A stretch of 64,000 bases of DNA from Zophobihabitans entericus (GCF_011745665.1 NZ_CP050253.1:285418-349417), one strand, 5' to 3'; counted from the stretch's first letter, positions 36,640-46,483 are shown. Notes: a model not told the origin generated them from the sequence alone. Numbers and translations are program-made.

Positions 36640-37026
36640 ATGGCCAGTCATGCATCTTTGCGTTACACCATTGTGATTACGGGTCCCGCTTATGGGACCC
36701 AACAATCTTCCTGCGCTTATCAATTCATTCATACTTTACTGACACAAACTCCACACACTATTCATACAATCTTTTTTTATGAAGACGGCGTTTATAATGC
36801 TAATGATTTCATTCGCCCGGCGAATGATGAATTTAATCTGGTTCAGGCGTGGCAGAATTTAGCCAGTCAATTTAATTTATCACTGGTGACCTGTGCCTCT
36901 GCTGCTTTGCGTCGTGGTGTTATACAAGACGAAAAACACAATAACCTTACAGATCATTTTCAGGTGAGCGGTCTGACAGCGCTGAGTGCCGCTATAGCCA
37001 ATAGCGATCGGGTTATCCAGTTTTAA
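36640..37026 (+). CDS. tusD: Sulfurtransferase subunit TusD
   Basis: Part of the TusBCD sulfur relay for 2-thiouridine in tRNA. The alignment with E. coli TusD starts at RYTIVITGPAYGTQQSS and includes the sulfur-carrying cysteine in LVTCASAALRRG. It has 128 residues from the ATG at 36640; a TTG at 36658 would match the E. coli N-terminus better. Neither has a good ribosome site, so coupling to fkpA is likely. tusC follows 10 bp later. Confidence 0.92.
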   Translation: MASHASLRYTIVITGPAYGTQQSSCAYQFIHTLLTQTPHTIHTIFFYEDGVYNANDFIRPANDEFNLVQAWQNLASQFNLSLVTCASAALRRGVIQDEKHNNLTDHFQVSGLTALSAAIANSDRVIQF

Positions 37027-37036
37027 GGGCGCGATA

Positions 37037-37384
37037 ATGAAGAAAATTGCCATTGTTATCACAAGTCCACCACACGGTACCGCTAAAGGGCGGGAAGCAC
37101 TGGACGCAGCACTGTCATTATCAGATTTAAATGAGGTTTCTCTGTTTTTTATCGGTGATGGTATCTATCATCTGTTACCAAACCAACAACCTGATAAAAT
37201 CCTGGCCAGAGATTATATTGTGACCTTTGGAGTGTTAGAGCTTTATGATATTGAGCAATGTTATATCTGTGAGAATGATATGATTAATTTACCAGAAGGT
37301 AACAGAGTCATTCCGGTCATTACACTGGATCAAAATACCTTCTCTTTGAAGTTACATCAAAGTGATCATATTCTTACTTTCTAA
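37037..37384 (+). CDS. tusC: Sulfurtransferase subunit TusC
   Basis: Partner of TusD in the TusBCD complex. It has 115 residues and matches E. coli TusC in SPPHGTAKGREALDAAL, LFFIGDGIYHLLPNQQPDKI and ELYDIEQCYIC. It ends 4 bp from the dxr stop on the opposite strand, so there is no room for tusB, which normally follows. Confidence 0.92.
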   Translation: MKKIAIVITSPPHGTAKGREALDAALSLSDLNEVSLFFIGDGIYHLLPNQQPDKILARDYIVTFGVLELYDIEQCYICENDMINLPEGNRVIPVITLDQNTFSLKLHQSDHILTF

Positions 37385-37388
37385 GACG

Positions 37389-38576
37389 TTATCCCTTTAG
37401 CTGCCTGTTCATCTCTGCTCTTGCCCATTCATCAATAGCAAATACATCATCAATGGATGCTGGTTCAGACAGAACAGATTTAGAAAGTACCTGTTCAATA
37501 TAATGAGCAATCTCCATAAAACCAATCTGATGATTTAAAAAAGCTTCAACGGCAATTTCATTAGCAGCATTGAGCACAGTTGTTGTGGCCTGACCGGCAT
37601 TAAATGCATCAATAGCGAGTTTTAAACAAGGATAGCGCTCAAAGTCAGGTTGTTTGAAGGTAAGTTCTGATAAAGACAAAAAGTCGAGCGGTGGCACACC
37701 AGATTTAATCCGGTTTGGATAAGACATAGAATAAGCAATAGGTGTACACATATCCGGATTACCAAGCTCTGCGATCACAGAACCATCACTATAACGTACC
37801 ATAGAATGAATAATTGATTGTGGATGAACAATAATTTCCATCTCTTGAGGGCTCGCATTAAATAACCAGCGTGCTTCAATATATTCAAGGCCTTTATTCA
37901 TCATAGTCGCAGAATCAACCGAGATTTTTTTACCCATCGACCAGTTAGGATGAGCAACGGCTTGCTCTGGTGTAACATGCTTTAAATCTTCAATTGGCGT
38001 ATACCGGAATGGTCCACCAGAACCAGTCAGCACAATCTTAGTGACACCGTGCTCCGCCAAAGAGGCAAAGCCTAAATTGGTTTGTACTTCAGCTGGTAAA
38101 CTTTGAAAGATCGCATTATGTTCACTATCAACGGGTAATAACTCAGCCCCATATGTTTTGATGGCTTGCATAAACAAGTGGCCACAAGTGACGAGCGATT
38201 CTTTATTAGCCAGTAAAATACGCTTACCTTTTTTAACTGCTGCCAGAGTAGGCTTAAGTCCGGCAGCACCAACAATAGCAGCCATCACCTGATCAACTTC
38301 CGGTAGCTGTGCTAAATCACAAATCGCCTGCTCACCACTCAGTACTTTAGTAGTTAAATTTGCTTGTTGAAGGTTATGTTGTAATTGTTTAGCGGCATTC
38401 TCATCTGCCATAGCTGCGTATATTGGCTTAAACTCAAGGCATTGCTCAGTCATTTTCGCCACATTGACTCCACCCACTAAGGCATAAGCTTTAAATAAAG
38501 TCGGATTTTGACGAATAACCGATAATGTACTACACCCGATTGAGCCGGTTGACCCAAGAATAGTCAAATTTTTCAT
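37389..38576 (-). CDS. dxr: 1-deoxy-D-xylulose 5-phosphate reductoisomerase
   Basis: Second step of the MEP isoprenoid pathway, making 2-C-methylerythritol 4-phosphate with NADPH. It has 395 residues. The NADPH motif is in [12 protein letters not shown]; metal and substrate residues are in [19 protein letters not shown] and [10 protein letters not shown] use the ATG at 38576 (MKNLTILG) rather than a GTG two codons earlier; neither has a strong ribosome site. In E. coli dxr follows frr directly. Here two adhesin-like genes separate them, and uppS does not follow. Confidence 0.96.
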   Translation of the reverse strand: MKNLTILGSTGSIGCSTLSVIRQNPTLFKAYALVGGVNVAKMTEQCLEFKPIYAAMADENAAKQLQHNLQQANLTTKVLSGEQAICDLAQLPEVDQVMAAIVGAAGLKPTLAAVKKGKRILLANKESLVTCGHLFMQAIKTYGAELLPVDSEHNAIFQSLPAEVQTNLGFASLAEHGVTKIVLTGSGGPFRYTPIEDLKHVTPEQAVAHPNWSMGKKISVDSATMMNKGLEYIEARWLFNASPQEMEIIVHPQSIIHSMVRYSDGSVIAELGNPDMCTPIAYSMSYPNRIKSGVPPLDFLSLSELTFKQPDFERYPCLKLAIDAFNAGQATTTVLNAANEIAVEAFLNHQIGFMEIAHYIEQVLSKSVLSEPASIDDVFAIDEWARAEMNRQLKG

Positions 38577-38600
38577 ATACACAGATTACACAAACCAAAG

Positions 38601-38811
38601 ATGAGGTACGATAACGCAAAGTTTTTAATTAAACAACCAATACCATCAGAAAATAATCAGGAGATAAAAGAAAGAGCTTATTCGCTCATGGGATATAGCA
38701 ACTAATTCTTATCAGGCTGATAACATAAAAATAGTTGAATATAACGATAAAGATACTTCTATTACCAATGGTGTGATTACTGGTTATAAAGAACTGCTAT
38801 TAATTGCTTGA
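38601..38811 (+). pseudogene. Small frameshifted ORF, function unknown
   Basis: From the ATG at 38601 a frame reads 34 residues (MRYDNAKFLIKQPIPSENN...) and stops. A second frame, offset by one base, is open from 38668 and continues to a TGA at 38811 (RSWDIATNSYQADNIKIVEY...). Removing one base near 38685 would join them into a plausible ~69-residue protein. No family is recognised and no ribosome site is clear. Confidence 0.35.
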
Positions 38812-38830
38812 GTTAATTCTGATGACAAAA

Positions 38831-38853
38831 AAGGCGCTAATCAGCGCCTTTGT
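38831..38853 (-). terminator. Rho-independent terminator after the first adhesin-like gene
   Basis: AAGGCGCT/AGCGCCTT stem with loop AATC. On the minus strand it is followed by a T run, 33 bp after the stop at 38886. Confidence 0.85.
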
Positions 38854-38885
38854 ATTTGTGCATCATTGATAAAATGACGACCTTA

Positions 38886-40388
38886 CTATTGGCTGGCACA
38901 TACCACACGTTGAGTGAATAACCCGCCACTCTGTGAAATTGCTGCCATACCTGAGTTGGTAACCCAATAAGATTGAGTCGCGCTATATTTTTCACCGGTA
39001 ATGTAGTGTTGAGATGACTCATAATAGAAATCACTATCCGGGAATTTTGCTGAACTTGAGTTATAGAAAGGTGTACCCCACTCTGCAAACACCGGTCCAA
39101 TAGCATGGCCAACACCCGTATCTCTCGGTGCTACATTTGGATCAGGATTCGTGCCATTATTGGCTCCGGTAATAGGATCGTATGGAGGGTAAGCTGTTGC
39201 ATCTGATTGTGTTGAGTTACTCAGGTCTGCACGCGTTACCGGTCGGTATCCACTCATCGTATTACAATAATTAAGTGCATCATCAACAGATGTGGATACG
39301 CCAAAATATTTAGGGATAAACCATTTGGTAATTCGGAATTTATAAATGACTGCACTAAACGCATCTTTTACTTCAAATGTCACAGGGCCACTAAATGGTA
39401 CGGGACCAAGTCCACCCGTATCACCAGAACTTGGTCCTGTGAGTGAAACATAAAGTGTCGTACTATTTTTAACAGAGACAGTTGCTGAAATATTAGAATC
39501 GCTTGGTGTTTTAGTGACCTGCCAGTTGAGATCGGGATTAGTGGCATCAAGTCCACTAATACTTACCCTAAAATAGGCCCCATTAAAACCTGTGGTTGGA
39601 AAGCTTTTTGATAAATCATCCGTGTGTGCAAAACCCCAGCCACCACCAGCTATCCAGTTTGCATCATTGACAGCACCAGTATAGCTAGTCGTCGTCGCAG
39701 AACCTGCAGCACCAAGTACTGTAATAGGGCGGAAATTAATAAAATAGCGATTCATCGCACCCTTACTAATTCCAAGGGTTTCATCCGGGTAATATCGCTC
39801 CCGAGGGTCACCAAATAGTGTACTCACCTTTAGTTTTGATTCTAATATAACGTATGGTCGAATATTAGCCGCCATTAACTGAGTAAATCGCTGGTTCATT
39901 TGCTCTTCTGTTAAAGGAATGAGTGAACCATTATTGTAGTCATAAACAGTTCCTGTCGTACTATCAATAGTCATGTTCTTCCCAAAATTATCAAGGTCTT
40001 GATCTATTACACTAGGTCGTACATAAGAACTCTCTACATGTGACATTTTCGCGACTAGAGCAGCGGGAGTCAGTAAGAGAGGACTTTCCGGAGAGAGCGC
40101 ATCATCAAAATACTCTTGATAATCACCAAGGCTGGTATAGACATACCTATTACCATACTTTACGTCTAAAAAAGTGACATCTTCTTCATTTTGTAATTGT
40201 GCTTCAGTTGCTGCATCTAAACGCGGTGCATTGCCTTGAATTGTCCCGGCCGTTCCCGCAGAGAGGGCTGCCATAACCGGTGATGATAAATATAAACTGG
40301 TTATACAAAGTAAAAGAAATAAGGTAATCTTATTGATTAATTTAACATGTACCGATTTGAATAAATTGATAATACATTTTATGCACAT
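38886..40388 (-). CDS. Secreted adhesin-like protein, paralogue 1
   Basis: A 500-residue exported protein. After a cytoplasmic stretch, a signal segment (INKITLFLLLCITSLYLSSPVMA) is cleaved near residue 40. The mature part is beta-rich, with a central domain sharing SKSFPTTGFNGA, TGPSSGDTGGLGPVPF and WFIPKYFGV with the gene at 40998, and a C-terminal domain opened by NYCNTMSGYRPVTRA and closed by VVCAS, where two Cys may pair. This end recalls lectin-like tips of intimin/invasin proteins, but no barrel is present, so the function is inferred. A leader peptide overlaps its start. Confidence 0.65.
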   Translation of the reverse strand: MCIKCIINLFKSVHVKLINKITLFLLLCITSLYLSSPVMAALSAGTAGTIQGNAPRLDAATEAQLQNEEDVTFLDVKYGNRYVYTSLGDYQEYFDDALSPESPLLLTPAALVAKMSHVESSYVRPSVIDQDLDNFGKNMTIDSTTGTVYDYNNGSLIPLTEEQMNQRFTQLMAANIRPYVILESKLKVSTLFGDPRERYYPDETLGISKGAMNRYFINFRPITVLGAAGSATTTSYTGAVNDANWIAGGGWGFAHTDDLSKSFPTTGFNGAYFRVSISGLDATNPDLNWQVTKTPSDSNISATVSVKNSTTLYVSLTGPSSGDTGGLGPVPFSGPVTFEVKDAFSAVIYKFRITKWFIPKYFGVSTSVDDALNYCNTMSGYRPVTRADLSNSTQSDATAYPPYDPITGANNGTNPDPNVAPRDTGVGHAIGPVFAEWGTPFYNSSSAKFPDSDFYYESSQHYITGEKYSATQSYWVTNSGMAAISQSGGLFTQRVVCASQ

Positions 40389-40453
40389 AACGTTTCATCC
40401 TGTATTTTTATTACAAAAGATGACAACGCCGTAGCCTGCCAGCGATTAGACAT
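40379..40453 (-). CDS. Leader peptide (uORF) overlapping adhesin-like gene 1
   Basis: A 24-codon frame begins MSNRWQ at 40453 with GGGGA upstream. It stops at a TAA that overlaps the adhesin start by exactly 10 bases (ATGTGCATAA contains both). The paralogous gene at 42500 has a frame with the same arrangement and the same MSN-x-WQ beginning. This suggests translational coupling or attenuation. Not known from any family I recognise. Confidence 0.5.
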   Translation of the reverse strand: MSNRWQATALSSFVIKIQDETLCA

Positions 40454-40755
40454 ACCCATTCCCCTTACATCCCCTTTAACCACATAATTATTTTTTTGTT
40501 GGCTAAACATTGTTTTCTATACTTTTGTTTACTGTTATTAATGATGCTAAATCACCATTAATTGATTTTTATCTAACTGCTTACTTAAAATAAAAAAATC
40601 GGCTAATTATCAATTAATAATCAATGAAATAAAAATCGTTTATAACGATCGATTAGATAAATTATGATAGATAAAATTGATTAATATATAAATATTGATC
40701 GTTGAAATTTATTTTAATGATATAGAAAAAAATAATAAAAATCAAATGGTAATAT
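40433..40755 (-). repeat. Duplicated leader region upstream of adhesin-like gene 1
   Basis: About 320 bp that matches 42556-42890 at many positions. Shared blocks include TTAACCACATAATT, GTTGGCTAA, CACCATTAATTGATTTTTAT, AAAATCGTTTATAACGATC and TTGATCGTTGAAATTTA. TTAACCA and TTGGCTAA can pair as a stem-loop just upstream of the leader peptide. The region is very AT-rich. From its end to 40940 nothing else was seen. Confidence 0.7.
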
Positions 40756-40943
40756 GCGAAAAAGTAGGAAAATCAGAACTTAATAAATTAGATGCATAAA
40801 TATTGATATATTGAATAGATTTATTAGGTAAAAAATGTGCGAAGATACAAATAACCTAAAATCTGGAAAAGTAGGTGATAACTAACCAGTACTTTTATCT
40901 AAAAAGATAAATTTGTGAGACAGTAACAAGAATTTAGAAAAAT

Positions 40944-40975
40944 AAAAAGACGCTAATTAGCGTCTTTTTATTTTT
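40944..40975 (-). terminator. Rho-independent terminator after adhesin-like gene 2
   Basis: A 13-bp perfect palindrome (AAAAAGACGCTAA/TTAGCGTCTTTTT) lies 29 bp beyond the stop at 40998. T-rich flanks on both sides make it bidirectional. Confidence 0.8.
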
Positions 40976-40997
40976 TAGCCAGATAAGATAGAATAAA

Positions 40998-42500
40998 TTA
41001 TTGACTAACACAGACAATATTTTTTACCGTAGTCGTAGGAATAGATGAACCACGATCAATACTGCCAGAATAATTCACTCGATAATAGAATGCATCACTA
41101 TAACGCTCATTGGTTAAGTAACCTTCATACACTTTGCCAGCAAAGTCACTGGCAGGATAATACTTGTCACCTCCATATGATGATGGATATCCCCATTCAG
41201 AAAATAAAGGACCAATAGCATGCCCTGCGGCAACAGAGTCAGGTATTGGGTTGGTGCCATTATTTGCGCCAGTTATTGGATCATAAGCAGGGTAAGTAAT
41301 CGGATTTGCATGAGCAGTATTAGTCAGCTCAGCGCGGGTCACTGAACGATAACCACTCATCGTATCGCAATAATTAAGTGCTGTCGCAATAGGTGTTGCT
41401 ACGCCAAAGCTTTTAGGTATAAACCACTTTGTAATCTGAAACTTATAAGAAAGTGCATTTAACGAATCCTTTACTTCAAATGTAACTGGACCATTAAAAG
41501 GCACAGGACCCAGTCCATTTGTGTCGCCAGAGCTTGGTCCGGTGAATGACACAATCACCGTTTTACTATCCTGAACAGATACTGTTGCGTTGATATTTGA
41601 ACTACTTGGGGTTTTAATCACTTGCCAGTTAAGGTCAGGATTAAGCGCATTAAATCCAGTAATATTTAATTTCATAAAAGCGCCATTAAAGCCTGTTGTT
41701 GGAAAGCTTTTAGATAAATCCGTTGTTGGAATAAAGCCACTAGTACTACCCCAGTTAGCATCATTTCCTGCACCTGATGAGTTTATGACTAAAGCGCCTG
41801 TTGCGCCTAACACACCAAGGTTAGAAAAGTTAAGGAGCACTCTACGCATAGGAGTCTGAGGAACACCAATACTGGCATCAGGATAGTACCGGACATTTGG
41901 TGTACCATATTGTGTCGTTAGCTTCACAACAGACTCTAATTTTAAATAAGTCTGGATATTAGCAGCAATTAACTGGCTAAAACGCAAATTCATCTGTTCC
42001 TCTGTTAGAGGAATAAGTGACCCGCCATTATAGTTATAAATTGTGCCTTTCGTATTTTCTACACTAAATACAAAATTACGGTCACCATCACTATCTACCG
42101 GGCTAAGAGAAACATAGGTACTCACTACATTAGAAACATCATTTAAAAATGATGCCGGTGTCATTGCAGTAGGATCTTCTTTTTTTAAGGCCAAATCAAA
42201 CCAATACTGAGGATTGGAGCGTGTATCAATCAATGTACTTTTATATTGCATATTAAAAAATGGCGCATCTGCACCATTGATTATATCTGTTTCATGAGCA
42301 AAATTGATACGAGGCGCATTGCCTACAATAGAATTTGCTGTAGTTGCAGATAAAGCAGAAGCTACAGAAGGCAGCAAACATAAGCCTGTAACCAATAAAA
42401 GAGGACCATGTACTAACTTTTTCGCCTTAAATGAAATGAGTTTATTCATTCCAAATAACATAGGCTTAAAAGAATGTTTTTTATTAAAAATTATAGACAT
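40998..42500 (-). CDS. Secreted adhesin-like protein, paralogue 2
   Basis: Also 500 residues and clearly a duplicate of the gene at 38886: same central domain (SKSFPTTGFNGAFMKLNITG, WFIPKSFGVATPIATALNYCDTMSGYR) and the same VCVSQ end. The signal region is longer (LVHGPLLLVTGLCLLPSVASA, cleavage near residue 50). There is no beta-barrel, lipobox or sortase motif, so it is probably secreted or surface-associated through another protein. It sits between frr and the first copy, with its own duplicated leader and leader peptide. Confidence 0.65.
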   Translation of the reverse strand: MSIIFNKKHSFKPMLFGMNKLISFKAKKLVHGPLLLVTGLCLLPSVASALSATTANSIVGNAPRINFAHETDIINGADAPFFNMQYKSTLIDTRSNPQYWFDLALKKEDPTAMTPASFLNDVSNVVSTYVSLSPVDSDGDRNFVFSVENTKGTIYNYNGGSLIPLTEEQMNLRFSQLIAANIQTYLKLESVVKLTTQYGTPNVRYYPDASIGVPQTPMRRVLLNFSNLGVLGATGALVINSSGAGNDANWGSTSGFIPTTDLSKSFPTTGFNGAFMKLNITGFNALNPDLNWQVIKTPSSSNINATVSVQDSKTVIVSFTGPSSGDTNGLGPVPFNGPVTFEVKDSLNALSYKFQITKWFIPKSFGVATPIATALNYCDTMSGYRSVTRAELTNTAHANPITYPAYDPITGANNGTNPIPDSVAAGHAIGPLFSEWGYPSSYGGDKYYPASDFAGKVYEGYLTNERYSDAFYYRVNYSGSIDRGSSIPTTTVKNIVCVSQ

Positions 42501-42577
42501 ACCTTCACCTCTAATTGTAAATAGTGATTTTTATTTACAGCAGATGAAGGCAAGACGACCTGCCAACAGTTAGACAT
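42491..42577 (-). CDS. Leader peptide (uORF) overlapping adhesin-like gene 2
   Basis: A 28-codon frame begins MSNCWQ at 42577, with AGGGA nine bases upstream. It ends at a TAA inside the first codons of the adhesin gene (ATGTCTATAA), an overlap of 10 bases, the same as in the other paralogue. The middle of the peptide is not conserved, so position and N-terminus matter more than composition. Confidence 0.5.
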   Translation of the reverse strand: MSNCWQVVLPSSAVNKNHYLQLEVKVCL

Positions 42578-42890
42578 AGTTTATTTCCCTTCCATTCCAT
42601 CTTGCTTAACCACATAATTGTGTTTTTAGTTGGCTAAGTTTTATTATTATAGTACTGCGTTTATTTCGACTAACAATGAACCTATATCACCATTAATTGA
42701 TTTTTATCTAATTGATAATTAAAAAGATAAAATCAGCATGATTATCAGTTAATAATCAAGGAAATAAAAATCGTTTATAACGATCAATCAAATAAAATAC
42801 AATAGATAAATCTTATTGATAACTTATAAATTGATCGTTGAAATTTAATTTAATAATAATGGAAAATACCATACAAATCAAATGGTAAAG
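42556..42890 (-). repeat. Duplicated leader region upstream of adhesin-like gene 2
   Basis: Counterpart of 40433-40755, with the same order of conserved blocks including TTAACCACATAATT, TTGGCTAA and AAAATCGTTTATAACGATC. It shows that the gene was duplicated together with its regulatory region. Confidence 0.7.
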
Positions 42891-43012
42891 CTCAAGAAAA
42901 ACATAAAAAAACGAATTAAAATATTAGATATATAAAAAGAGTGGCAACATATTCTATTATAAGAGAAAACTTCATTTTTAATTAAAGAAATAGAAAGGAT
43001 AATTAGGCAATA

Positions 43013-43037
43013 AAAAGCCCGAAAGAATCGGGCTTTT
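43013..43037 (-). terminator. Rho-independent terminator after frr
   Basis: AAAAGCCCGA/TCGGGCTTTT stem, loop AAGAA, lying 26 bp past the frr stop. It separates the translation operon from the adhesin genes. Confidence 0.85.
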
Positions 43038-43062
43038 AATAAGATAGGTAATAATCTAAAAA

Positions 43063-43620
43063 TTAGAATGCCATTAGCTCTTTTTCTTTTTCCGCTAAAA
43101 TCACATCTAACTTTTTAATCATTGCGTCAGTAATTTTTTGAATCGCATCCTGTGCTTTACGCTCATCATCTTCTGAAATTTCTTTATCTTTCAGAAGTGC
43201 TTTGATTTGATCATTCGCATCACGACGGATGTTACGCACAGACACACGGCCTTGTTCTGCTTCACCACGAACAATCTTAGTTAAATCGCGGCGACGCTCT
43301 TCCGTTAATGGCGGAAGCGGTACACGGATAACAGTACCTGTTGAAGCAGGGTTTAAACCTAAGTCAGAAGCAAGAATTGCTTTTTCAACTGCCGCTGTTA
43401 GTGATTTATCAAATACGGTAATTGCCAGTGTTCTTGAGTCTTCCGCAACAACGTTAGCAAGTTGGCGTAAAGGCGTTGCAGAGCCATAGTATTCAACCTG
43501 AATACCATCCAGAATACTTGGTGATGCACGACCAGTTCTGATTTTAGAAATATGCGTATGGAAAGCTTCAAGACTCTTTTCCATACGTTGTTCAGTATCT
43601 TTTTGAATTTCATTCAGCAT
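43063..43620 (-). CDS. frr: Ribosome recycling factor
   Basis: With EF-G it splits post-termination ribosomes. It has 185 residues, like E. coli Frr. The three-helix bundle motifs [24 protein letters not shown] and [23 protein letters not shown] are conserved. It is the last gene of rpsB-tsf-pyrH-frr, 21 bp after pyrH. Confidence 0.97.
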   Translation of the reverse strand: MLNEIQKDTEQRMEKSLEAFHTHISKIRTGRASPSILDGIQVEYYGSATPLRQLANVVAEDSRTLAITVFDKSLTAAVEKAILASDLGLNPASTGTVIRVPLPPLTEERRRDLTKIVRGEAEQGRVSVRNIRRDANDQIKALLKDKEISEDDERKAQDAIQKITDAMIKKLDVILAEKEKELMAF

Positions 43621-43641
43621 AATAAAAACCTTTTCTATTAA

Positions 43642-44382
43642 TTAACAACCAGCAGGCTGATTATTAATGAGTGTACCTTCTTTCTCACCCATAATAACAC
43701 GACGCAAAGCACCAGGTTTGTTCATATTGAAAACACAAATAGGTAAATTGTGATCACGAGCAAGTGTAAAAGCTGCTAAGTCCATTACTTTCAATTCATC
43801 ATCCAGTACTTTAGCATAATTTAGTGTTTCATACAGTGTTGCATCAGGATTGGTTGCTGGATCAGATGAGTAAACGCCATCAACTTTAGTGGCTTTTAAC
43901 ACGATATCCGCTTCGATTTCAATGCCGCGTAAACACGCTGCTGAATCTGTAGTAAAGAATGGATTACCAGTACCGGCAGAGAAAATTACCACTTTGCCAT
44001 GACGCAATAAACTGATCGCTTCTGTCCAGCTGTAGTCATCACACACACCATTTAATGGAATAGCTGACATTAAACGCGCATTCACATAAGCACGGTGCAA
44101 TGCATCACGCATCGCCAGACCGTTCATCACAGTTGCCAGCATACCCATGTGGTCACCCACAACACGGTTCATACCAGCTTTAGCAAGTCCAGCACCACGG
44201 AACAAGTTACCACCACCAATAACAACACCAACCTGAATTCCCATTTCGATCAATTCTTTAATCTCAAGCGCCATACGATCAAGTACAGTAGCATCGATGC
44301 CAAAGCCTTCATCGCCTTGTAGTGCTTCACCACTTAGCTTTAACAGAATACGGTTATAAACGGGTTTTGTATTTGTGATCAT
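43642..44382 (-). CDS. pyrH: UMP kinase
   Basis: Phosphorylates UMP to UDP. It is a bacterial hexameric amino-acid-kinase-fold enzyme, 246 residues. Motifs include [39 protein letters not shown] and [15 protein letters not shown]. It is placed between tsf and frr as in E. coli. Confidence 0.97.
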   Translation of the reverse strand: MITNTKPVYNRILLKLSGEALQGDEGFGIDATVLDRMALEIKELIEMGIQVGVVIGGGNLFRGAGLAKAGMNRVVGDHMGMLATVMNGLAMRDALHRAYVNARLMSAIPLNGVCDDYSWTEAISLLRHGKVVIFSAGTGNPFFTTDSAACLRGIEIEADIVLKATKVDGVYSSDPATNPDATLYETLNYAKVLDDELKVMDLAAFTLARDHNLPICVFNMNKPGALRRVIMGEKEGTLINNQPAGC

Positions 44383-44462
44383 TGTGAAATCCTGGCAAAC
44401 AAATTTGTGATTGTTATTCTATTAATAAACATCTACTACGTAAATATTAATTTATATAAACA

Positions 44463-44483
44463 AAACCGCCAGAGCGGCGGTTT
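44463..44483 (-). terminator. Rho-independent terminator after tsf
   Basis: AAACCGCC/GGCGGTTT stem with a five-base loop 20 bp after tsf, followed by TTG TTTAT on the minus strand. It may be partly read through into pyrH. Confidence 0.75.
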
Positions 44484-44502
44484 AATTTTAAAAATACTTT
44501 AA

Positions 44503-45360
44503 TTAAGATTGCTTCGTCATTGCAGCAACTTCAGCTGCGAAGTCAACTTCAGCTTTCTCAATACCTTCACCAACTTCAAAACGGATGAAGCCAGTTACTG
44601 TAGCATTCTTCTCTTTTAGTAAATCACCAACTGTTTTGCTTGGATCCATAACAAATTGTTGACCTGTTAAAGAGATTTCACCAGTGAATTTACGCATACG
44701 GCCTTCGACCATTTTCTCTGCGATTTCACGTGGTTTACCAGATTGCATAGCGATATCAATTTGGATTTGACGTTCGTGATTAACAACCTCAGCTGAAACA
44801 TCAGCAGGATTTAAATAATCAGGTTTGCTTGCAGCAACATGCATTGCAATGTGCTTAACTAACTCTTCGTTAGCGCCAGTTGCAGCTACAAGAACACCGA
44901 TACGTGCACCATGTAAGTAAGAACCTACTTCACCACCAGAGATTTGAGCCACACGACGAATTGTGATGTTTTCACCAATTTTCGCTACCAGTGCCGCACG
45001 CTCATCTTCAAATTTAGCTTGTAGTGCAGTGATATCAGTGATTTTATCTGCTAGTACTGCGTCAGCTACTTTATTACTGAATGCTAAGAAACCAGCATCA
45101 CTTGCTACGAAGTCAGTTTCACAGTTAATTTCTAAGATATAACCTGTTTTCTTATCTGCAGAGATACGAGTAATGATCACACCTTCAGCAGCAACACGGC
45201 CTGCTTTCTTAGCCGCTTTTGCCTGACCTGATTTACGCATATTGTCAATTGCAAGCTCGATATCGCCATTTGCTTCAACTAATGCTTTTTTACATTCCAT
45301 CATACCTGCGCCAGTACGTTCACGCAGTTCTTTTACCATAGCAGCAGTTACTTCAGCCAT
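44503..45360 (-). CDS. tsf: Elongation factor Ts
   Basis: Nucleotide exchange factor for EF-Tu. It has 285 residues. The N-terminal UBA-like helix block [25 protein letters not shown] and the core [10 protein letters not shown] and [10 protein letters not shown] motifs are conserved. It follows rpsB across an attenuator-like hairpin. Confidence 0.97.
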   Translation of the reverse strand: MAEVTAAMVKELRERTGAGMMECKKALVEANGDIELAIDNMRKSGQAKAAKKAGRVAAEGVIITRISADKKTGYILEINCETDFVASDAGFLAFSNKVADAVLADKITDITALQAKFEDERAALVAKIGENITIRRVAQISGGEVGSYLHGARIGVLVAATGANEELVKHIAMHVAASKPDYLNPADVSAEVVNHERQIQIDIAMQSGKPREIAEKMVEGRMRKFTGEISLTGQQFVMDPSKTVGDLLKEKNATVTGFIRFEVGEGIEKAEVDFAAEVAAMTKQS

Positions 45361-45415
45361 TTTCTAATCCTCTTTTCATTTTATGCTTACCGGATAAGGT
45401 AAACTCAATAAAAAA

Positions 45416-45440
45416 ATAGGGGTGAATTCCCCCTATTTAA
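45416..45440 (-). terminator. Attenuator-type terminator between rpsB and tsf
   Basis: AAATAGGGG/CCCCTATTT stem followed on the minus strand by seven T residues, in the 101-bp rpsB-tsf gap. A partial terminator here would set the ratio of S2 to EF-Ts. Confidence 0.7.
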
Positions 45441-45461
45441 AACTTAACCTTCTAAATAGTC

Positions 45462-46193
45462 TTACTCAGCAGCTGCTTCAGCAAAACTTGCTTCAGCCGG
45501 AGCCTGGTTTTGAGAACGACCAGCGCGCACTGCATTAGCTACAGAAGTAACATATAGTTGGATTGCACGGATTGCATCGTCGTTACCAGGGATAACGTAG
45601 TTAATACCATCTGGATCAGAGTTAGTATCAACAACAGCAAATACCGGAATACCTAAGTTGTTAGCTTCTTTGATTGCGATATGTTCATGATCAGCACCGA
45701 TAACGAAAATCGCATCTGGTAAACCGCCCATGTTTTTAATTCCGCCCAAACTATTTTCTAATTTAGCCATTTCACGAGTACGCATTAACGCTTCTTTTTT
45801 CGTTAATTTTTCAAGTGTACCGTCTTGAGTTTGAGTTTCGATATCTTTTAAACGTTTGATTGATTGACGTACTGTTTTCCAGTTAGTCAACATACCACCT
45901 AACCAACGGTGATTAACGTAGAATTGGTCACAGCTTAATGCTGCTTCTTTTACTGCTTCGCTTGCTGCACGTTTTGTACCAACAAATAGAATTTTACCTT
46001 TGCGAGAAGCAATTTTGTTTAACTCAGTTAACGCTTCGTTAAACATAGGTACAGTTTTTTCTAAGTTGATGATATGAACTTTGTTACGTGCACCGAAAAT
46101 GAATGGTTTCATTTTTGGGTTCCAGTAACGAGTTTGGTGACCGAAGTGAACACCCGCTTGCAGCATGTCGCGCATAGATACAGTAATAGTCAT
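45462..46193 (-). CDS. rpsB: 30S ribosomal protein S2
   Basis: A 243-residue small-subunit protein, collinear with E. coli S2 ([59 protein letters not shown]). The ATG at 46193 (MTITVSMRD) has AGGAAA before it; a frame start at 46211 lacks support. It heads the rpsB-tsf-pyrH-frr cluster. Confidence 0.97.
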   Translation of the reverse strand: MTITVSMRDMLQAGVHFGHQTRYWNPKMKPFIFGARNKVHIINLEKTVPMFNEALTELNKIASRKGKILFVGTKRAASEAVKEAALSCDQFYVNHRWLGGMLTNWKTVRQSIKRLKDIETQTQDGTLEKLTKKEALMRTREMAKLENSLGGIKNMGGLPDAIFVIGADHEHIAIKEANNLGIPVFAVVDTNSDPDGINYVIPGNDDAIRAIQLYVTSVANAVRAGRSQNQAPAEASFAEAAAE

Positions 46194-46330
46194 GATTTCC
46201 TCATTTGACAATTGGGGTTATGCCTCCACATATCCTGTTCAGACCGACCTTTATCAGTGATAAAAGCACCCCGGCGAATAGTGGTGATATGTGTGTGTTA
46301 TAACGTTAGTTAATATTAAATAAAATTTAG
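46194..46330 (-). promoter_or_regulatory. rpsB leader, possible S2 autoregulatory RNA
   Basis: The 5' region contains GTGGAGGCATAACCCC just upstream of the gene, and GC-rich segments (GCCGGGGTGCTTTTATC with GATAAAGGTCGG) that can pair. Gammaproteobacterial rpsB leaders are known to bind S2. The match is from memory, not a covariance search. From 46331 to 46440 I see nothing else. Confidence 0.45.
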
Positions 46331-46447
46331 GTATAAGAATACCGGAGCGTTTTATACCATAGTTACAGATAAATTACCAGCTTTAGTAAAAAATTTAGCT
46401 AAAATTCCATAACGCGTTTTATACAGAAAAAAGTTTAAACGGAAACA

Positions 46448-46468
46448 GGGCTGATAATATACCAGCCC
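46448..46468 (-). terminator. Candidate terminator after adhesin-like gene 3
   Basis: GGGCTG/CAGCCC stem with a nine-base loop, 16 bp after the stop at 46484, with a weak T-rich tail. Confidence 0.45.
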
Positions 46469-46483
46469 ATCACTCACTATTTA

